Shown: positions 17,527-26,028 of the stretch, one piece after another
Layout of the letters: every line of letters begins with the position of its first letter
Position numbering within the stretch: position 1 is the first letter of the stretch
Translations under genes and position numbers: made by a program
Assembly (NCBI RefSeq): GCF_036178145.1
Contig: NZ_CP108067.1
Span: 1,302,001 to 1,366,000 of the forward strand
Length of the DNA stretch: 64,000 nucleotides
From: Streptomyces sp. NBC_00273
GTDB lineage: Bacteria > Actinomycetota > Actinomycetes > Streptomycetales > Streptomycetaceae
Direction of reading: 5' to 3'
Notes under the pieces: model-generated
The model's database searches: none
Seen by the model: only the letters and a program-made list of their open reading frames with translations
What the model was told of the DNA's origin: nothing

Positions 17527-17542
17527 GTGAGAGTGCTCTCAC
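17527..17542. promoter_or_regulatory. Perfect palindrome upstream of the carbonic anhydrase gene
   Basis: The 16-mer GTGAGAGTGCTCTCAC is a 7-bp inverted repeat around TG. A further half-site, GTGAGAG, lies at 17484-17490, closer to the gene. It looks like an operator; the binding protein is unknown. Confidence 0.4.
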
Positions 17543-17723
17543 GGACGCGCCACAACGGTTCGGGGCGCGGGCCGGGAGGCGCCCACGTACCCAGCCGGAT
17601 GGCGGCGTACGCACGAAGATGGATGGGCTCGAGCCGGATGACACGCGAGGGTGCCCCAGGTGGGCTGCGGCACCGCCGCCTTGGCTTTGCAGATGAGCTT
17701 CTGTGCGTGGACAGAGGCGGTAG

Positions 17724-18383
17724 TCAGGCGCGCAGCCGGTAGCCGGCGCCACGGATGGTCTCCACCCGGTCGGCACCCACTTTGCGTCGCAGGTAGCGCA
17801 CGTAGACGTCGACGATGTTGGACCCGGGATCGTAGTCGAATCCCCAGACCATGCTGAGCAATTGCTCCCGCGTCAGCACTTGGTCGGGGTGGCGCAGGAA
17901 CACCTCGGCCAGCGCGAACTCGCGTGCGGACAGCTCCGCCACCCTCCCGTCCACGTGTGCCCGCCGGGTGCGCAGATCGAGTACGAGGTCACCGGCTCTG
18001 AGCAGTGAGGCTTCCGGGGCGCCGTCCGCGCGCAGCCGTAGCCGTACCCGGGCCAGCAACTCCTCGAAGGCGAACGGCTTGGAAAGGTAGTCGTCGGCGC
18101 CGCCCTCCAGACCCGCCACCGTGTCGGACACGCTGTCCCGCGCTGTCAGGATGATCACCGGCAGGGTCACCCGGTCCTCGCGGAGCCTGCGCAGCACGGT
18201 GAACCCGTCGCAGGCCGGCAGCCCCAGATCCAGGATCATCAGGTCACAGCCGCCCGCCCGGGCCTCCTCGTAGGCGGATAGCCCGTCACCGACCACGGTG
18301 GTGACGAAACCAGCGCTTTGCAGGCCCCGTTGCACGAAGGCGGCGATCCTGGCCTCGTCCTCCGCTATGAGTACCCGGTTCAT
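17724..18383 (-). CDS. OmpR/PhoB-family response regulator
   Basis: The 219-residue protein has a receiver domain (1-115; acidic pocket Glu8-Asp9, phosphoacceptor Asp52 in ILDLGLP, Lys in LSKPF) and a C-terminal winged-helix DNA-binding domain (125-219) with VDVYVRYLRRK and the ending IRGAGYRLRA. ATG 18383 follows AGAAAGGA. It is downstream of, and partly inside, the histidine kinase gene, so the two form one two-component operon. Its target genes are unknown. Confidence 0.96.
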   Translation of the reverse strand: MNRVLIAEDEARIAAFVQRGLQSAGFVTTVVGDGLSAYEEARAGGCDLMILDLGLPACDGFTVLRRLREDRVTLPVIILTARDSVSDTVAGLEGGADDYLSKPFAFEELLARVRLRLRADGAPEASLLRAGDLVLDLRTRRAHVDGRVAELSAREFALAEVFLRHPDQVLTREQLLSMVWGFDYDPGSNIVDVYVRYLRRKVGADRVETIRGAGYRLRA

Positions 18384-19815
18384 GGGGTCCTTTCTGCCAG
18401 GAAGTGTGGGCGGGCAGCGCGATCACGAATCGGGCGCCGCCGCCCTCGGCGTCCTCCACCCAGGCCGTGCCTCCGTGCGCCTGAGCGATTTCCAGGACGA
18501 TGGCGAGGCCGAGCCCGATGCCCGGGCTCGACCCGTCGGCCGAGACAACTCGGCCGGCTTGCGCGAAGCGTTCGAAGATGCGCTCCCGGTCCTGCGGCCC
18601 GACCCCCGGCCCCGCATCCCGCACCCACAGCAGCAGGCGGCCTTCGCGGAGCTGGGAGCCGACCTCGATGAGGTCCCCGGCGCGGGTGTGGCGCACGGCA
18701 TTCGCCACAAGCTGCATCAGCGCCTGGGTGAGCCGCTGGCCGTCGATAAAGAGCGTGGCCTCCGACACTTGTGCCACCCGCCAGTGCCGGTTGCCCAGCG
18801 CCCGGGCCTTGGCGACCACGTCGACCACCAGGTCCGTCAGGTTCGTCTCGCCGAACGCGAGGAAGTCCGGGCGCTCCGCCTTGGCCAGCAGCAGCAGGTC
18901 CTCCACGATCCGGGTCATCCGGTCCAACTCGTCCACTACCAGGGCTCGGGTCGCCGCCGGATCGTCCGCCCCGTCCTCCACCAGCTCCAGAGTGCCCCGG
19001 ATCACCGTGATCGGGGTGCGCAGCTCGTGCGCCACTTCGTCGAGAAAACGGCGCTGGGTGGTGAACGCGCTCTCCAGCCGGTCCAGCATGCTATTGAACG
19101 TATGTGCCAGCGCCGCCACGTCGTCAGTTCCCGCCACCTCCAGCCGCTCTGTCAGGTCGGACTCTCCGATCCGCTCGGCGGTCTGCCGCACCAGGCGAAT
19201 CGGCGCCAGCACCCGGCCGGCCACCAGCCAGCTCGCCGCGGCCGCGAGCACCAGTCCTCCGCCCCCCGCAGTCAGGAACATCTTCGCGAGCCACCGTTCC
19301 TCCCGCGTCTGCCGATCCCGGAACTCCACGATCACCAGACGCGTGTCGTGCCGGTCCCCCGCCACCCGCACCGGGACGACGCCGTAGCGCACTCGCCCGG
19401 CCGGCGAGTCGAGCCAGCCGATCCGCGTGCCGCTCCCCTTCGACAGCCGCGCGACCACAGCTGCGTCCTGGTCCAAGCGCGTGGGTACCGCGTTGGGGCT
19501 GCGCCGGTCGGCTCGGCCGTCGACGAGACTGAAGAACGCCTCCTCCCGGCGCGGCAGGTTGACGGTCATGAACTCGGTCAGCAGCGACGCCCCGTCGACG
19601 AACGGCTCCCCGGTGGCCGGCTCCCGCGCCGTATGTGCGAACCGGCGCAACTTGTCCGCTTCACTGCGCAGTTGATCATCCATCTCGGCGTCGAGCCTGA
19701 CCTGCCAGATCAGCGTGATGCCGAACGCCGGCACGGCCAACGTCGTGGCGACCAGGAGCAGCATCATTCCCACGATGCGTGACCGGGCGCTCGGCATCCG
19801 ACGACGCCCTCTCAC
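18286..19815 (-). CDS. Membrane sensor histidine kinase
   Basis: The 509-residue protein has two membrane segments (about 14-38 and 178-200) around an extracellular sensor region, a HAMP domain (200-252), HisKA with phospho-His263 in EVAHELRTP, and a HATPase domain (about 360-470) with N box QLVANAVRH and G boxes DAGPGVG and GIGLGL. The start is either GTG 19815, overlapping the upstream stop (GTGA), or ATG 19797. Unusually its frame continues 98 bp into the response-regulator gene, adding about 33 basic residues after the normal end. Its usual order relative to the regulator is also reversed. Confidence 0.93.
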   Translation of the reverse strand: MRGRRRMPSARSRIVGMMLLLVATTLAVPAFGITLIWQVRLDAEMDDQLRSEADKLRRFAHTAREPATGEPFVDGASLLTEFMTVNLPRREEAFFSLVDGRADRRSPNAVPTRLDQDAAVVARLSKGSGTRIGWLDSPAGRVRYGVVPVRVAGDRHDTRLVIVEFRDRQTREERWLAKMFLTAGGGGLVLAAAASWLVAGRVLAPIRLVRQTAERIGESDLTERLEVAGTDDVAALAHTFNSMLDRLESAFTTQRRFLDEVAHELRTPITVIRGTLELVEDGADDPAATRALVVDELDRMTRIVEDLLLLAKAERPDFLAFGETNLTDLVVDVVAKARALGNRHWRVAQVSEATLFIDGQRLTQALMQLVANAVRHTRAGDLIEVGSQLREGRLLLWVRDAGPGVGPQDRERIFERFAQAGRVVSADGSSPGIGLGLAIVLEIAQAHGGTAWVEDAEGGGARFVIALPAHTSWQKGPHEPGTHSGGRGQDRRLRATGPAKRWFRHHRGR

Positions 19816-20192
19816 CCGTCGCTGCCGCCGTCGTCACCATCGTCATCGCTCCCGGTCCTGGCTCGCCAGCCGGCACTGGGAGAAGGGCTGGCACCGTCAT
19901 CGCTGCGGGGCGGCGACGGCCTCGGGACCGGCCGGCCTCCGGGTTGGGCCGACGAAGTCGGGGCAGGCGACGGAGTCGACGCCACGGCTGACGGCGGTGG
20001 AGCGGCGGAAGGTACGACGGACCGCGACGGAGGCGAAGACGGCTCACCACTGCTCTCCGATAGGGGTACCACGATCTCAGGGCCCAGAGATGGCGGATCG
20101 CCGTCACTGGACCACCCAAGCCCGATCACTGCCCCTACGGCCGTAAGGGCGCACAGAGCAGCGACTGCCACGCCGACCTTCCGAAGCACCAT
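19812..20192 (-). CDS. Small membrane-anchored Pro/Ser-rich protein preceding the histidine kinase
   Basis: The 126-residue protein starts MVLRKVGVAVAALCALTAVG: one N-terminal membrane segment (8-26), then a disordered Pro/Ser-rich extracellular region and an acidic Asp/Gly tail. Its stop overlaps the kinase start (GTGA), so it is probably the first gene of the two-component operon and may act on or report to the sensor. The open frame extends upstream, but only the part from 20192 looks protein-like. No family recognised. Confidence 0.65.
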   Translation of the reverse strand: MVLRKVGVAVAALCALTAVGAVIGLGWSSDGDPPSLGPEIVVPLSESSGEPSSPPSRSVVPSAAPPPSAVASTPSPAPTSSAQPGGRPVPRPSPPRSDDGASPSPSAGWRARTGSDDDGDDGGSDG

Positions 20193-20433
20193 CCGGCCAG
20201 TCTGCCGCCCCCATCGAACGCATGAATGAAGGAGGAGAGATTTCTCATCTACCGCCTCGGGCGGGTACGCCACCCCATTCCGGATCACGGCGACAACTCG
20301 ACGACAGTGTCCGCTCGCGGCCGGTTCGCTCAGGCCCCGGGTGCGGACGGATCTCCCGAGCTGCAAGAGACCGCCACCCGTATGCATTGGGCCTGCCCCC
20401 CTGAGCTCGCCCAGTTCCTCGCCTCCGGGGCGC

Positions 20434-20634
20434 GGCGTCCAGAAAGGCCTTGCGGCCCTCCAGCAGTACATCGCGCGGGAGGGCGCCCTGCCGGGGCGCG
20501 CCGGTGTGCAGGAAACGCCCGACGGGGACATCCACTGCGTCGCGGTATGGCTCGCCAACCAGAAGCAACGCCGCGACCGGCTCGACCAGGCACAGCGGGC
20601 CGCTCTGGCCGACCTCGGCGTCCACTGGGCCTGA
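20434..20634 (+). pseudogene. Helicase-associated domain fragment
   Basis: The frame from about 20434 encodes GLAALQQYIAREGALPGR, then VAVWLANQKQRRDRLDQAQ and ALADLGVHWA. This is the repeated helicase-associated (HA) module of Streptomyces DEAD-box-like plasmid and telomere-region proteins (pattern W-x-x-x-Q-R…L…R-x-x-x-L-x-x-L-G-x-x-W). Only one module remains and there is no start or helicase core. Confidence 0.55.
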
Positions 20635-20688
20635 ACATGACGTGGGAGTCAACGTCGGCGCCGGATTGCGCAGGGTCGTCGAGCTCGG

Positions 20689-20835
20689 CGCGTCACCATC
20701 CTCCGCGCCATTCCCGACGGAGTGGATACCGACGAGAGCCTGACCTTCACCAGGACCGCCACGGGAAGCGGCCCCTTCCACGTGGAACTCGACGCCTACC
20801 AGGGGTCGGGCAGCTCCCCCTGTACGTGCAGCTGA
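20689..20835 (+). pseudogene. 49-codon coding-like 3' fragment, family unknown
   Basis: An open stretch with strict GC third positions reads TILRAIPDGVDTDESLTFTR and ends in SSPCTCS before TGA 20833-20835. It has no start and no recognisable domain; it looks like the truncated end of a gene. Confidence 0.3.
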
Positions 20836-21042
20836 GTTGCGACGCATGCCGGACCGGCAGCTTTCCTCCGGTCCGGCATCCTTGCGCGCAACCGAAGGTT
20901 GCCGGTAACCACATGAAACACCAAAACAATGCATAAATTACGCAAGCCGCCCTCCGTGCAGTCCGGGAGTAGGTTCGACTCGTCACAGACCTCTTCGGAG
21001 GCTCGAGCGCTTCTCCCGGAATGACCAGAAGGAGACTTCGTC

Positions 21043-21252
21043 ATGATCGTCAAGAAGCTGCATGCCGCAGGCGTGAAGAGCGAACATGCCTACCTGGCGG
21101 CCACTCTGTCCATCGGCCTGTCGCTCGCATCGTGGCTCGCTTCCAACAGCCGCGAGGACGTCGAGCGGGCGGATCGGTGGGGCATCTTCATCGGGGAGTG
21201 GGCGCCCACGTTCTTCGGCCTCGGCCTGGCCCTCGCGAATTACGAGCAGTGA
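21043..21252 (+). CDS. Small two-segment membrane protein
   Basis: The 69-residue protein begins MIVKKLHAAGVKSEHAYLAA, with two predicted membrane segments (18-34 and 48-63). ATG 21043 has AGAAGGAGA upstream. It lies 39 bp before a DUF4383 gene and is probably co-transcribed. I know no function for it; both proteins look like stress or cell-envelope accessories. Confidence 0.75.
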   Translation: MIVKKLHAAGVKSEHAYLAATLSIGLSLASWLASNSREDVERADRWGIFIGEWAPTFFGLGLALANYEQ

Positions 21253-21291
21253 CACAGCCGCGTACCGACACGATCCCCCATAGGAACCGAC

Positions 21292-21873
21292 ATGAAGCTG
21301 AGTGACGAGCTACCCGTCGATCACCACCTCGCCACCGTATACCGGTACGGCGCCCTGCTCTGCGGCCTGATCCTGCTCGCCTTCGGGATCCTGGGCTTCG
21401 CCGATGCCCTGCGCCCGTTCGACACGCAGGGTGAGACCATCGCTGGGATGACGACGAACACGACCCTCAGTGTCATCTCCGTCGTCGTCGGACTCGCACT
21501 TGCCGCGGGTGCCTTCGTCGGCGGCAACTTCGCCTCCACCCTCAACATCACGGTGGGAGCCCTGTTCCTGCTCAGCGGCTTCGCGCACATCTTCGTCCTC
21601 GACAAGGACGCCAACGTCCTCGGCTTCGGGGTGACGAACGTGATGTTCAGCTTCGTCATGGGGCTGATCATCATGACCTTCGGGATGTACGGCCGTGTCT
21701 CGAGCAAGCTCTCCCACGACAACCCGTACTGGCAACGCCGCCACCTCGGCCACGCATCAGGCCAGTCCTTGCAGGCACGCACTGCTCTCACCAGTGGGGC
21801 CATCGACTCCATCGCACGCGTCGCACCTTCAGATCCAACGAGCTCCCTCAGCGCAGGTGAAGCCTCGCGATAG
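21292..21873 (+). CDS. DUF4383 membrane protein
   Basis: The 193-residue protein has four membrane segments between residues 18 and 145, with the DUF4383 features GILGFADALRPF, NFASTLNITVGALFL and LSGFAHIFVL. A hydrophilic tail (about 150-193) follows. It is found across actinobacteria; its function is unknown. It is followed directly by a strong terminator, so it ends a two-gene operon. Confidence 0.9.
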   Translation: MKLSDELPVDHHLATVYRYGALLCGLILLAFGILGFADALRPFDTQGETIAGMTTNTTLSVISVVVGLALAAGAFVGGNFASTLNITVGALFLLSGFAHIFVLDKDANVLGFGVTNVMFSFVMGLIIMTFGMYGRVSSKLSHDNPYWQRRHLGHASGQSLQARTALTSGAIDSIARVAPSDPTSSLSAGEASR

Positions 21874-21879
21874 TTGTTC

Positions 21880-21910
21880 GGGAAGCGCCCCACGATCCGG
21901 GGCGCTTCCC
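21880..21910 (+). terminator. Terminator after the DUF4383 gene
   Basis: Twelve-base perfect arms at 21880-21891 and 21899-21910 with a 7-nt loop, starting 7 bp after the stop and followed by a C/T-rich tail. Confidence 0.75.
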
Positions 21911-22095
21911 GCTCCGGTTCTTCATACGTACGGGCTGTCCACGCCCGCGGCCGCCGGCCGGGGCCCCCGAGCCGGGCAGCAGCCCACCGCGCACTGATCG
22001 TGGCTCGCTCCGAGCAGCCCGAGCGTCATGGCATCGATGACCGCCGGGTCCAGTTCCAACAGCCGCTCCAGCCCTTCAGCGAGGGCTTTGGATAA

Positions 22096-22199
22096 CGAGG
22101 TTGGCCGGCGGGGCCGCGTGGCAGAAGACGGCTTCCATTGCCAACCTCGTGGAGCTCCGATCTCGCGGGGCGGGGTTCAAGCGATGCACGAACGGTGCA
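22096..22199. promoter_or_regulatory. Symmetric sites upstream of the SDR-DUF427-TspO operon
   Basis: An inverted repeat, CGAGGTTGGC at 22096-22105 with GCCAACCTCG at 22140-22149, is followed by the 15-bp palindrome TGCACGAACGGTGCA at 22185-22199. They lie in the 396-bp gap between DUF4383 and the small membrane gene at 22270. The palindrome is a candidate operator; the regulator could be the MerR-like protein at the end of this operon. Confidence 0.35.
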
Positions 22200-22269
22200 A
22201 GGTGCGGTCGCGTGGCCGGTGCCGGACGGTTGAGGAGAAGGTACGACCTCGTCTGGCGTAGGAGGCACC

Positions 22270-22449
22270 ATGAGCGCCCGTCCTGTCATGCCGGAGGAAA
22301 CCCCGTCAGTGGAGGGTTCCACGGCCGAAGCGAACCAGGAACGACCTGACGGCGGGATCTGGGAGCACCCGTGGTTCTTCCTGGGGCTGATCGTGGTCGG
22401 CGCCGTCCTCGTGGCGGGCTTCTTCGCGGCACGGATCGCCGGCCTGTAG
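22270..22449 (+). CDS. 59-residue single-span membrane protein
   Basis: Begins MSARPVMPEETPSVEGS; a hydrophilic N-terminal half is followed by one membrane segment (about 36-54, FFLGLIVVGAVLVAGFF). ATG 22270 has GTAGGAGG upstream, and the SDR gene starts 15 bp after its stop. Probably the first gene of the operon; function unknown. Confidence 0.7.
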   Translation: MSARPVMPEETPSVEGSTAEANQERPDGGIWEHPWFFLGLIVVGAVLVAGFFAARIAGL

Positions 22450-22464
22450 GGCGAAGGGACCGAC

Positions 22465-23169
22465 ATGGACGACGGTGCGGCTGCATCCTGGCCGGGTATG
22501 AGCGGGGCGCGGGTACTCGTCGCGGGAGCCAGCGGCGTGCTCGGCGCGCTCGCGGCCCATGAGCTGCACGCCCGCGGCGCCGTGGTCGCCCTCGCCGGAA
22601 GGAATCCGTACCGGCTGGCTGACTTGGCCGCCGGGCTCGGCGGGGCTCCGGTCCGGGGGCTCGATGCGTACGACCTCGACAACTGTGCCGCCCTCGCCAC
22701 GTGGGCGGTGCGGGAGCTGGGGGGACTGGACGGTGTCCTGGTCACGGTGGGGGTGGCCGGGTTCGGGCGGGTGGATGAGGTGCCCGATGCGGTCGTCGAG
22801 CACCTGTTCGCCGTCAACGTGCTGTGTCCGGCCGCAGTGCTGCGCGGCGCGGTCGCCCGCATGGCGGACGGCGGGTTCCTGGCCGCCGTGACGGGAGCCA
22901 TCGTTGACCGGCCAATGCTGGGCACGGCCGACTACGCGGCGGCCAAAACGGCCCTGAGCTGCTGGCTCGGTGTCGTGGCCCGCGAGGGGCGGGCCCGGCG
23001 GCTGCGGGTGTTCGACTTCCGTCTCCCGCACCTGGAGACGGGCTTCTCCGACCGGCCTGTGACCGGGCAGACGCCCTCCCTGCCTAAGGGCGGCGACCCA
23101 GCCGCAGCCGCACAAGCCCTGGTCGACCAGCTCGAGGGCGCGGCTCCCGCCGCGCGGTGCGGGGAGTAA
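22465..23169 (+). CDS. Short-chain dehydrogenase/reductase
   Basis: The 234-residue protein has a Rossmann fold with the nucleotide motif GASGVLG (21-27), a catalytic Tyr-x-x-x-Lys in YAAAK, and a Thr in AAVTGAI where the catalytic Ser usually sits. ATG 22465 follows GAAGGGA. It is 2 bp from the DUF427 gene. Such SDRs often accompany DUF427, TspO and MerR/B12 genes in actinobacterial light- or stress-response clusters. Substrate unknown. Confidence 0.88.
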   Translation: MDDGAAASWPGMSGARVLVAGASGVLGALAAHELHARGAVVALAGRNPYRLADLAAGLGGAPVRGLDAYDLDNCAALATWAVRELGGLDGVLVTVGVAGFGRVDEVPDAVVEHLFAVNVLCPAAVLRGAVARMADGGFLAAVTGAIVDRPMLGTADYAAAKTALSCWLGVVAREGRARRLRVFDFRLPHLETGFSDRPVTGQTPSLPKGGDPAAAAQALVDQLEGAAPAARCGE

Positions 23170-23171
23170 CT

Positions 23172-23666
23172 GTGAACGCGACCGGGACATCGAGCCGACC
23201 CGCCGAGTCAGTGTGGGACTACCCCCGACCGCCGCGCCTCGAGGCGGACGGCCGGCACGTGGTCGTCGAATTCGCCGGAGCCCTGATCGCCGACACCCGC
23301 CACTCGGTCCGGGTGCTGGAGACGAGCCATCCCCCGGTCTTCTACGTTCCGGCCCAGGACACGCGCCAGGAGCTGTTCCGGCAGTCCGGTACCCGAACGT
23401 GGTGCGAGTGGAAAGGCGCCGCCACGTACTGGGACCTGCGCGTCGAAGGCAGCGCCGGGGTCCCGGACGTGGCGTGGAGCTACGAGGACCCCTCCCCCGG
23501 ATTCGCCGCGATCGCCGGATTCCTGGCCTTCTACCCATCCCGGGTGGATCGCTGCCGAGTCGGGGACGAGGAGGTGGTCGCGCAGCCGGGAGACTTCTAC
23601 GGGGGCTGGATCACCTCCGAGATCAACGGGCCTTTCAAGGGCCCGCCGGGTACGCGGGGGTGGTGA
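23172..23666 (+). CDS. DUF427 domain protein
   Basis: The 164-residue protein has the family signatures VWDYPRPPRLE, RVLETSHPPVFYVP, TWCEWKGAATYWDL and AFYPSRVD. The GTG at 23172 has GGGGAG upstream; the frame is open 15 bp further back inside the SDR gene. Family members are small beta-structured proteins of unknown activity, common in Streptomyces. Confidence 0.9.
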   Translation: MNATGTSSRPAESVWDYPRPPRLEADGRHVVVEFAGALIADTRHSVRVLETSHPPVFYVPAQDTRQELFRQSGTRTWCEWKGAATYWDLRVEGSAGVPDVAWSYEDPSPGFAAIAGFLAFYPSRVDRCRVGDEEVVAQPGDFYGGWITSEINGPFKGPPGTRGW

Positions 23667-23839
23667 CGCCCCGCCGCGCCGCTGGGCGGATGCGCCCGGC
23701 CTGCGCATCCGGCAGCGGCGCGGCAGGAGAAGAAGAGGCAGGCGGCACGAAGCTGTGTCCGCGCGGAAGAGATGCCGGGCCGCGGCAGACCCAGGTCGCG
23801 CTGCGCGTCGGAAGTCATCGAGTACACCGGGAGACAGCC

Positions 23840-24361
23840 GTGGCACATTCCGCGACACCAGCGCCGATGCCGGCCCCGGCCCGCCCGCGCGGATCGAGGC
23901 AGTGGCGGGCCCTTGCAGGCTTCCTCGCCGTGAGTTACGGCGTCGCGGTACTGGGAGCGCTGGCCTCCGCCGATGCGGGTGAGGTCTACTCGGCGCTGGT
24001 CCGGCCCGGCTGGGCCCCGCCCGCCTGGCTGTTCGGGCCCGTCTGGACCGTGCTGTACGGGATGATGGCGGTCGCGGCCTGGCTGGTCGGGCGCCAACCG
24101 GATCGTCTGCGCGTGCGGCGGGCCCACGTGTGGTGGTCGGTGCAGCTCGCCCTCAATCTGGCCTGGACCCCGCTGTTCTTCGCGGCCCGCCAGTTCGGCC
24201 TCGCCCTGCTGGACATCGTCCTGCTGCTGGCCGCGCTCGCCACCACGGTGGTTCTGTTCTGGCGGCTGAGCCGCACTGCTGCGCTCCTGCTCGTGCCGTA
24301 CCTCGTGTGGGTGGCCTTCGCAACCGCCCTCAACGCGTCCATCTGGCAGCTGAACCCGTGA
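23840..24361 (+). CDS. TspO/MBR family membrane protein
   Basis: The 173-residue protein has five membrane segments and family motifs WAPPAWLFGPVWTVLYGMM, NLAWTPLFF and PYLVWVAFATALN. TspO proteins bind porphyrins and are linked to tetrapyrrole and photo-oxidative stress. The GTG at 23840 follows GGGAGA; the stop overlaps the next gene (GTGA at 24358-24361). This suits a light- or oxidative-stress operon. Confidence 0.93.
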   Translation: MAHSATPAPMPAPARPRGSRQWRALAGFLAVSYGVAVLGALASADAGEVYSALVRPGWAPPAWLFGPVWTVLYGMMAVAAWLVGRQPDRLRVRRAHVWWSVQLALNLAWTPLFFAARQFGLALLDIVLLLAALATTVVLFWRLSRTAALLLVPYLVWVAFATALNASIWQLNP

Positions 24362-25332
24362 AGGTCGAAGAGCAGCACCTGACGCCGCCGGTGGTCGGCA
24401 TGAGTACGGGAGCCGTGGCGCAGCGTCTCGGAGTGGCGGCGGGAACGCTGCGTTCGTGGGAGCGGCGTTATGCGATCGGGCCCGCTGTCCGCGTCGCGGG
24501 CTAGCATCGGCGCTGGCTGCCGGAGGACATCGCGCGTCTGGAGGAGATGTGCCATCTGACCGGGCAGGGGGTGCCGCCCGCGGAGGCCGCGCGAGCTGCC
24601 CGGGTGAAGGCGGCAGGAGCGTTCCGGTTCGAGGACGATGCACCCGCGACCGGGGGGCGGGCTCCTGGAGGACCCGCGACGCTGCCGCTGGGGCCGGTCT
24701 GTGCCGAGTGCCGCGGTCTCGCACGGGCGGCCGTAAGACTGGACGGGGACGCGGTGGAGGCCGTCCTGGACCGGGCGATCGAGGACCACGGCTGTGTGGT
24801 GGCGTGGGAGGAGATCATCGCCCCGACGCTGCACGCGGCCGGCCGTAAGTGCGCCTCTGCCGGCGAACGTTACATCGAGGTCGAGCACCTGCTGTCCTGG
24901 CTGGTCTCCTCAACGCTGCGGCGTCGGCGCGAGCCTCGCCTGCCCACCCGCGAAGGGGTCCGGCCGATGGTACTGGCCTGCGCGCCGGAAGAACTCCACA
25001 GCCTTCCGCTGGAAGCTCTGTGGGCGGCCCTCACTGAGCGCGGACTGCCGGTGAAGATGTTCGGTCCGGCCGTTCCGGCGGAAGCCTTGATCGAGGCGGT
25101 ACGACGGGTCGGCCCGTCGCTGGTGGTGGTGTGGGCCCAGGCCCGTCCCGCTGCTGCGGCGGAACTGGTGAGCGCGGTCGAGGGAGTGGGGTGGGGGGTC
25201 AGGGGGGCGAGGTCCCACTCCACTCTGCTGGTGGCCGGGCCCGGCTGGAACTCCGTTCCTCACGCCAGCACCAAGCGTCTCACGGGCCGGCGTTCGGGCC
25301 TCGCCCTGATCGAACAGCGTCTCGCAAACTGA
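24358..25332 (+). pseudogene. MerR-family regulator with B12-binding-like domain, interrupted by an in-frame amber codon
   Basis: One frame encodes a MerR HTH (MSTGAVAQRLGVAAGTLRSW, ATG at 24400) and then HRRWLPEDIARLEEM, but TAG at 24502-24504 falls between them where a single residue is expected. After the stop the same frame continues open to 25332, with a helical linker, a His-containing helical cap (VEAVLDRAIEDHG) and a B12-fold-like C-terminus (LALACAPEEL-type strand, then LPLEALWAALTERGLPV). There are no other lesions. LitR/CarH-type photoreceptor regulators have this architecture. It is either a recent nonsense mutation, readthrough, or a sequencing error. Confidence 0.8.
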
Positions 25333-25440
25333 CTCGTCGCAACCGCATCCCGACGAAAACATGTGCGTCTGTGCCGAGGTGCCGGGCCCAGACGGACTTC
25401 CCCCGGCAGGTCCCGCGCCCCCGGCACAGACCCCGTACGG

Positions 25441-25746
25441 ATGAGCGCTGAGGAGTCCGTCGTCGTCTCCTCGTATGACCCGCAACTCTGGAACGCGGTC
25501 TACGACACCCAGCAGGACATGTTCGAGGTTCCACTGGTGTTCACAGCCCAGATGTCTGGAACGGTCCGTCTTGGCCCCGCCGGACGCGCCTGGCTCCAAC
25601 ACGTCACCATGCACGGCCCCGTCGCGGATACCGTCATGGCCCTGGCCGACGACGGAACCGGCCCCCGCCACCACCTCGACGACGGTACAGCGGACCCCCG
25701 CCTTGGGGGTGCCACTCCAGGCCCCACGGTGTCGCCGTGCTCCTGA
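25441..25746 (+). CDS. Hypothetical 101-residue protein
   Basis: Begins MSAEESVVVSSYDPQLWNAV. There is no clear ribosome-binding site, no domain I recognise, and a C-terminus that loses coding character after about residue 75. It may be the remains of a larger gene. Confidence 0.3.
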   Translation: MSAEESVVVSSYDPQLWNAVYDTQQDMFEVPLVFTAQMSGTVRLGPAGRAWLQHVTMHGPVADTVMALADDGTGPRHHLDDGTADPRLGGATPGPTVSPCS

Positions 25747-25800
25747 CACCAGGCGACGGGGACCACGGGTATCGCCCGGCGGGCGCACCCCGGGGGATCG

Positions 25801-26025
25801 TCAGCGCGTCTGCGGGGCAGTGCTGGCGCGGATGGCTGTGATGACCGTACGCGCCCAGTCGGCGGGGTCCGGGGTGTCCACCCGGTCGTGCGGAAGCAGT
25901 GGGTCGGTCAGTACGGCCGCGGTGCCCAGGTGCTGGGCGACTCCCGGGTGGGCCGCCACCAGACGGGCGGCCTCCCTGCCGTCAGGGGCGGGAGCCTCCG
26001 GCCGCCCGCCCCTGACCACCTTCAC
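25801..26025 (-). pseudogene. Coding-like 3' fragment after the PRC-barrel gene, family unknown
   Basis: A 74-codon GTG-started frame has clear GC3 bias in its last 55 codons (GREAARLVAAHPGVAQHL and on), but its first 10 codons overlap a terminator-like hairpin. Probably a truncated gene end. Confidence 0.3.
25981..26016 (-). terminator. Terminator of the PRC-barrel gene
   Basis: Twelve-base perfect arms at 25981-25992 and 26005-26016 lie 13 bp beyond the PRC-barrel stop on its downstream side. Confidence 0.65.
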
Positions 26026-26028
26026 CCT

